A stretch of 9,479 nt of DNA from JASFEQ01 sp050124735 (GTDB lineage: Bacteria; Desulfobacterota; DSM-4660; Desulfatiglandales; HGW-15), in contig JASFEQ010000148.1 of NCBI GenBank assembly GCA_050124735.1, positions 1 to 9,479 of the forward strand, written 5' to 3'. Position 1 is the stretch's first letter. Every line of letters starts with the position of its first letter. This document shows positions 6,779-9,479 of the stretch, in pieces. Below the pieces are notes generated by a model. It was not told the DNA's origin. It did no database searches and was given only the letters and a program-made list of their open reading frames with translations. The position numbers and the translations under genes were made by a program.

Positions 6779-6803
6779 TGAACTGCTTTCGCAGCAACCT
6801 ATA

Positions 6804-6831
6804 AATTTACCACCTAATAAGTTAAAGTCAA
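6804..6831 (-). promoter_or_regulatory. Candidate promoter for tRNA-Gly
   Basis: On the minus strand TTGACT (6831-6826; five of six matches) is followed after 16 nt by TAAATT (6809-6804; four of six). The start site would be near 6797, giving a 5' leader of about 78 nt before the tRNA. It is the best match in the upstream region, but the -10 box is weak. Confidence 0.4.
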
Positions 6832-6893
6832 GTAATATTTAACCTCTTTGAGGGTGGATTTGGGAACCTTCTGAATCGATCCTCTCTAATATC

Positions 6894-6922
6894 TTGACAA
6901 CAGCCGGGGATAAAAATAAACT
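6894..6922 (+). promoter_or_regulatory. Candidate sigma-70 promoter for corC-lnt
   Basis: A perfect -35 box TTGACA (6894-6899) is followed after 17 nt by TAAACT (6917-6922; four of six matches). Transcription would begin near 6929, leaving a leader of about 128 nt before corC. Confidence 0.5.
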
Positions 6923-6924
6923 TA

Positions 6925-6940
6925 AACAGAGGCGTCTGTT
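6925..6940. other. Small perfect hairpin at the predicted corC transcript start
   Basis: AACAGA (6925-6930) and TCTGTT (6935-6940) form a 6-bp perfect inverted repeat around the loop GGCG. It overlaps the likely transcription start of corC, so it could be an operator half-site pair or a 5' stem protecting the message. There is no T tract, so it is not a terminator. The role is not established. Confidence 0.35.
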
Positions 6941-7038
6941 GAAAATATTGGGCTGTTTAAAATAGTAGGGACGTTGAAGGCACTGGTGTCAGACTCTCTT
7001 TCTAGAACGAGGCTGTAAGGGAAAAACTCCACTCTAAA

Positions 7039-7044
7039 AAGGAG
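7039..7044 (+). promoter_or_regulatory. Ribosome binding site supporting the TTG start of corC
   Basis: AAGGAG lies 12 nt before the TTG at 7057, slightly longer than the usual spacing. It is the only good Shine-Dalgarno in this part of the leader and is the main reason for accepting the TTG start. Confidence 0.5.
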
Positions 7045-7056
7045 ACTGATATACTC

Positions 7057-7929
7057 TTGGAAGATGATTCGGATCAAAGCTTGTTCGACCGGATCAAATC
7101 CCTCTTCAGGAAGAAGTCGAATCTCCAAAAGGGGACCGATCTTACGGAAGAGATCCATGACCTCATGAACGAAGGCCAGGCCAAGGGTCTTATTAGCGAT
7201 GAAGAATCGGATATGGTTTATGGGGTCCTTGATCTGAAGGAGACCAAAGCCCACTCCATCATGATTCCCCGCACAGAGATCTCATCCGCCTCCATCCATT
7301 CAACCCTTGGTGAAGTCATAAAACTCGTCTCGGACTGTGGTCACACCCGGATCCCCTTCTATAAGGACAGCATTGACAAGGTCGTGGGCATACTCCACGC
7401 CAAAGACCTGCTGAAGCTTTGGGGTGAAGATGCCAGTTCACCGATTCCCAGTGAAATTCTGAGAAAGCCCTATTTTGTGCCAGGGTATCAGAAGGTGAGT
7501 GAACTCTTGGCGGACTTGAGAGCGAAAAAGACCCATCTCGCCATCTTGACTGATGAATACGGGGGCACCGCCGGTATTATCACTATTGAGGATATTCTTG
7601 AGGAAATCGTTGGAGAAATTATGGACGAGCACGATGACGAACCACCATTGCTAAGTGTACTTGATGACCGCTCCGTTTTGGTGGACGCGCGCCTTGAGGT
7701 TGAAAAACTGGGAGAACATTTTGGGATCACACTGCCTGAGGGCGAATTCGAATCGGTGGGCGGCTTTATTATCCACCTTTTAGGCAGGATTCCGAAAGTG
7801 GGTGAAAGAATTCATTACGGAGATCTGGAAATGACCATAAAATCGGCAGACCAGAGAAAAATCCACAAAATTCTCATTGCCCCCCAAGCAGACGTCAGTC
7901 TTTCCCTGCAGGCTGAAGACCAGCATTGA
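7057..7929 (+). CDS. corC: CorC/HlyC family CBS-domain protein
   Basis: A 290-residue soluble protein of the CorC (YbeX) type, close to the 292 residues of E. coli CorC. CorC is linked genetically to magnesium/cobalt efflux in enteric bacteria, but YbeX has also been tied to ribosome and RNA metabolism, so the transport label should be held lightly. Visible parts are the lead-in segment with the motif HSIMIPRTEI (66-75), a pair of CBS domains (about 70-190) with HTRIPFY (96-102), GILHAKDLL (111-119) and LAILTDEYGGTAGIITIEDILEEIVGEI (161-188), and the C-terminal CorC_HlyC domain with VGGFIIHLLGRIPKVGE (234-250). No membrane segments or DUF21 domain are present. The start is a TTG with AAGGAG 12 nt upstream; no in-frame ATG precedes the conserved region. 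lnt follows after 61 nt. Confidence 0.93.
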   Translation: MEDDSDQSLFDRIKSLFRKKSNLQKGTDLTEEIHDLMNEGQAKGLISDEESDMVYGVLDLKETKAHSIMIPRTEISSASIHSTLGEVIKLVSDCGHTRIPFYKDSIDKVVGILHAKDLLKLWGEDASSPIPSEILRKPYFVPGYQKVSELLADLRAKKTHLAILTDEYGGTAGIITIEDILEEIVGEIMDEHDDEPPLLSVLDDRSVLVDARLEVEKLGEHFGITLPEGEFESVGGFIIHLLGRIPKVGERIHYGDLEMTIKSADQRKIHKILIAPQADVSLSLQAEDQH

Positions 7930-7990
7930 CCCTGCCCTAATCCATAACCACACCCAATCATCGATTCGTTAAATCCTAAAAGCCTTCGAA

Positions 7991-9479
7991 ATGAGCTCTA
8001 TATCCACAAAAAAAATAGTATTGGCCATAATCTCGGGACTCCTTCTGACAGCCTCCTTTGCTCCAAGCCCGTTGGACTGGATGGTTTGGTTTGCATGGGT
8101 ACCCCTTCTGCGAAGTCTCAACAATGAGTCTCCTGCTCATGCCTTCCTTTTGGGTTTCATGGCGGGTCTTGTTCACTATGTGACCCTCATTTACTGGATT
8201 GTCCCTACGCTTCAGAACTACGGGTATCTGGATTTTGTAACAAGCTTGGGTGCATTGGTCCTTTTATGTTTATACCTTGCCCTCTACCCGGCACTCTTCG
8301 CATACGTGCTCTGCCATATGAAGGGATCTCGTGTCCTGGTCTTTATGATGGGGAGCCTTTGGGTAGGGATGGAAATCATCAGAGCCCATTTCCTGACGGG
8401 TTTTCCCTGGTGCCTGTTGGGCTACACCCAGTTCAGAAACCTCTTTCTTATTCAGGTAGCAGATCTGGTGGGCGTATACGGCATTTCCTTTATGATCGTC
8501 CTTGCAAATGGCCTGATCTATCGTCTTCTTTTTCATCGGGAGGCCTCGGAGAGAAGAGGCTTAAAATGGGAAATCATGGGGCTCTTACTGGTGGTCGGTT
8601 TTTCTCTCATCTACGGACAGTATCGCTTGGCAGGAGGCGAGCATAAAGGGAAAGGGGGGAAATCCGTCAAGGCGGCCATCATTCAAGGAAATATTGACCA
8701 ATCCATTAAGTGGAATCCAGCTTACCAGGAGAAGTCAGTGGATACATATCATCGGCTGACTCTCTCCACATCTCTTTTCAAACCCGACCTGGTTGTCTGG
8801 CCCGAAACCGCAATGCCTTTCTTTTTTCAAGATAATGAGGATCTCTCACCAAGAGTCTTTGAAATGTCCAAACAAGCTGGGGCTGATCTCATCTTCGGAA
8901 GTCCTGCTTACAAGAAAACGCACAGTGGCACGAAATACTACAATCGCGTTTATTTGCTCTCCCGTCACGGTGAATTTGCCGGATATTACGACAAAGTCCA
9001 TTTGGTTCCATTTGGAGAGTATGTTCCCTACAAATGGTTATTCCCATTTTTCCGCCACCTGCTCCATGCGGCAGGAAATTTTGCCCCAGGGGAAGAGATA
9101 GAACCCTTAGAGGCGGCAAATCACTCTGCAGGAATCCTGATCTGCTTCGAGGTCATATTTCCTGAACTGGCAAGAACCCAAACCAGAAAAGGGGCAGCCA
9201 TTCTGGTTAACCTGACCAACGATGCCTGGTTCGGTAAAACAAGCGCACCTTATCAGCATTTGAGCATGGCAGTATTCAGGGCTGTTGAAAACGGAAGACC
9301 AATGATCAGGGCAGCAAACACTGGCTTTAGTGCATTCATATGCCCACATGGTCAAATCATCTCCCGCAGCCAGCTCTTCAAAGAGGAGGTCCTCACACAA
9401 GAATTAAGATTGGGGCTCTCTTCAATGAGCTTCTATACCAGATATGGAGACCTATTTGCGTTTGCCCTTTTGGTGATTA
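7991..9479 (+). CDS. lnt: Apolipoprotein N-acyltransferase Lnt (3' end outside window)
   Basis: Lnt is the inner-membrane enzyme that moves an acyl chain from phospholipid to the N-terminal cysteine of lipoproteins, completing their triacylation. I translated this frame by hand: it is open for 496 codons to the window end, with no stop, so only a short C-terminal piece is missing (E. coli Lnt is 512 aa). The first about 225 residues hold hydrophobic membrane helices (for example MSSISTKKIVLAIISGLLL), then a nitrilase-like periplasmic domain starts at about K227 (KAAIIQGNIDQSIKW). The catalytic triad is visible: E272 in WPETAMPFF, K335 in YDKVHLVPFGEYVP and C385 in GILICFEVIFP. LVNLTNDAWFGKTSAPYQH follows. 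The ATG at 7991 is the first start after an in-frame TAA; its Shine-Dalgarno is poor, which suggests coupling to corC or low expression. The corC-lnt order is also seen in E. coli. Confidence 0.97.
   Translation, partial: MSSISTKKIVLAIISGLLLTASFAPSPLDWMVWFAWVPLLRSLNNESPAHAFLLGFMAGLVHYVTLIYWIVPTLQNYGYLDFVTSLGALVLLCLYLALYPALFAYVLCHMKGSRVLVFMMGSLWVGMEIIRAHFLTGFPWCLLGYTQFRNLFLIQVADLVGVYGISFMIVLANGLIYRLLFHREASERRGLKWEIMGLLLVVGFSLIYGQYRLAGGEHKGKGGKSVKAAIIQGNIDQSIKWNPAYQEKSVDTYHRLTLSTSLFKPDLVVWPETAMPFFFQDNEDLSPRVFEMSKQAGADLIFGSPAYKKTHSGTKYYNRVYLLSRHGEFAGYYDKVHLVPFGEYVPYKWLFPFFRHLLHAAGNFAPGEEIEPLEAANHSAGILICFEVIFPELARTQTRKGAAILVNLTNDAWFGKTSAPYQHLSMAVFRAVENGRPMIRAANTGFSAFICPHGQIISRSQLFKEEVLTQELRLGLSSMSFYTRYGDLFAFALLVI

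Larger units (their letters stand above)
6720..7056. other. Divergent intergenic control region between tRNA-Gly and corC
   Basis: This 337-nt stretch has no convincing gene; the frames crossing it are short and have no recognisable domains. It is AT-rich in its middle and carries back-to-back promoter candidates, leftward for the tRNA and rightward for corC, with about 62 nt between their -35 boxes. It also holds an imperfect inverted repeat next to the tRNA and a small perfect hairpin near the predicted corC start site. Confidence 0.7.

Noticed and set aside
6922..7254. 110-codon minus-strand frame at the start of corC
   Set aside because: Overlaps the corC promoter and N-terminus; corC has clear CBS-domain homology, this frame has none.
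1..9479. Mobile element, CRISPR array, toxin-antitoxin or defence cassette
   Set aside because: No repeat-spacer pattern, transposase, terminal repeats or relevant protein motifs were seen; genes are contiguous housekeeping loci.

Overview
The window is chromosomal housekeeping DNA from a Gram-negative bacterium. Two features support this. Lnt, the last enzyme of lipoprotein triacylation, points to a cell with an outer membrane. The minus-strand order rimP-nusA-ylxR-infB-ylxP-rbfA-truB matches the conserved NusA/IF2 operon. The DUF503 gene (ylxP) between infB and rbfA, together with Lnt, fits Desulfobacterota (former Deltaproteobacteria) or a relative. That placement is inferred from gene order and protein style, not from a search. 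No phage, transposon, CRISPR or defence genes were seen.

Left part (1-6380, minus strand): seven tightly packed genes read right to left. They are rimP (30S maturation), nusA (elongation and antitermination), ylxR (RNA-binding, RNase P-related in Bacillus), infB (IF2), ylxP (DUF503), rbfA (30S maturation) and truB (tRNA pseudouridine-55 synthase). truB runs off the window at base 1 with its frame still open. Gaps are 3-70 nt, and nusA and ylxR overlap by 14 nt, so co-transcription is very likely. The operon links transcription elongation, 30S assembly, translation initiation and tRNA modification.

Middle (6381-7056): a control region. A tRNA-Gly with anticodon CCC lies on the same strand as the operon, upstream of rimP, a position comparable to metY in E. 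coli. Between the tRNA and rimP are a plausible promoter and, about 20 nt past its predicted start site, a strong intrinsic terminator whose 3' arm could pair with a second downstream copy of its 5' arm. This looks like an attenuated leader. To the right, weak-to-moderate divergent promoters appear to serve the tRNA (minus) and corC (plus).

Right part (7057-9479, plus strand): corC (CBS-domain CorC/HlyC protein) and lnt (apolipoprotein N-acyltransferase, with its E-K-C triad visible). lnt is cut by the window end. corC followed by lnt is also found in E. coli (ybeX-lnt).

I see no clearly new biological system. The most interesting items are the rimP leader, the tRNA placement, and a nine-base homopolymer inside truB.
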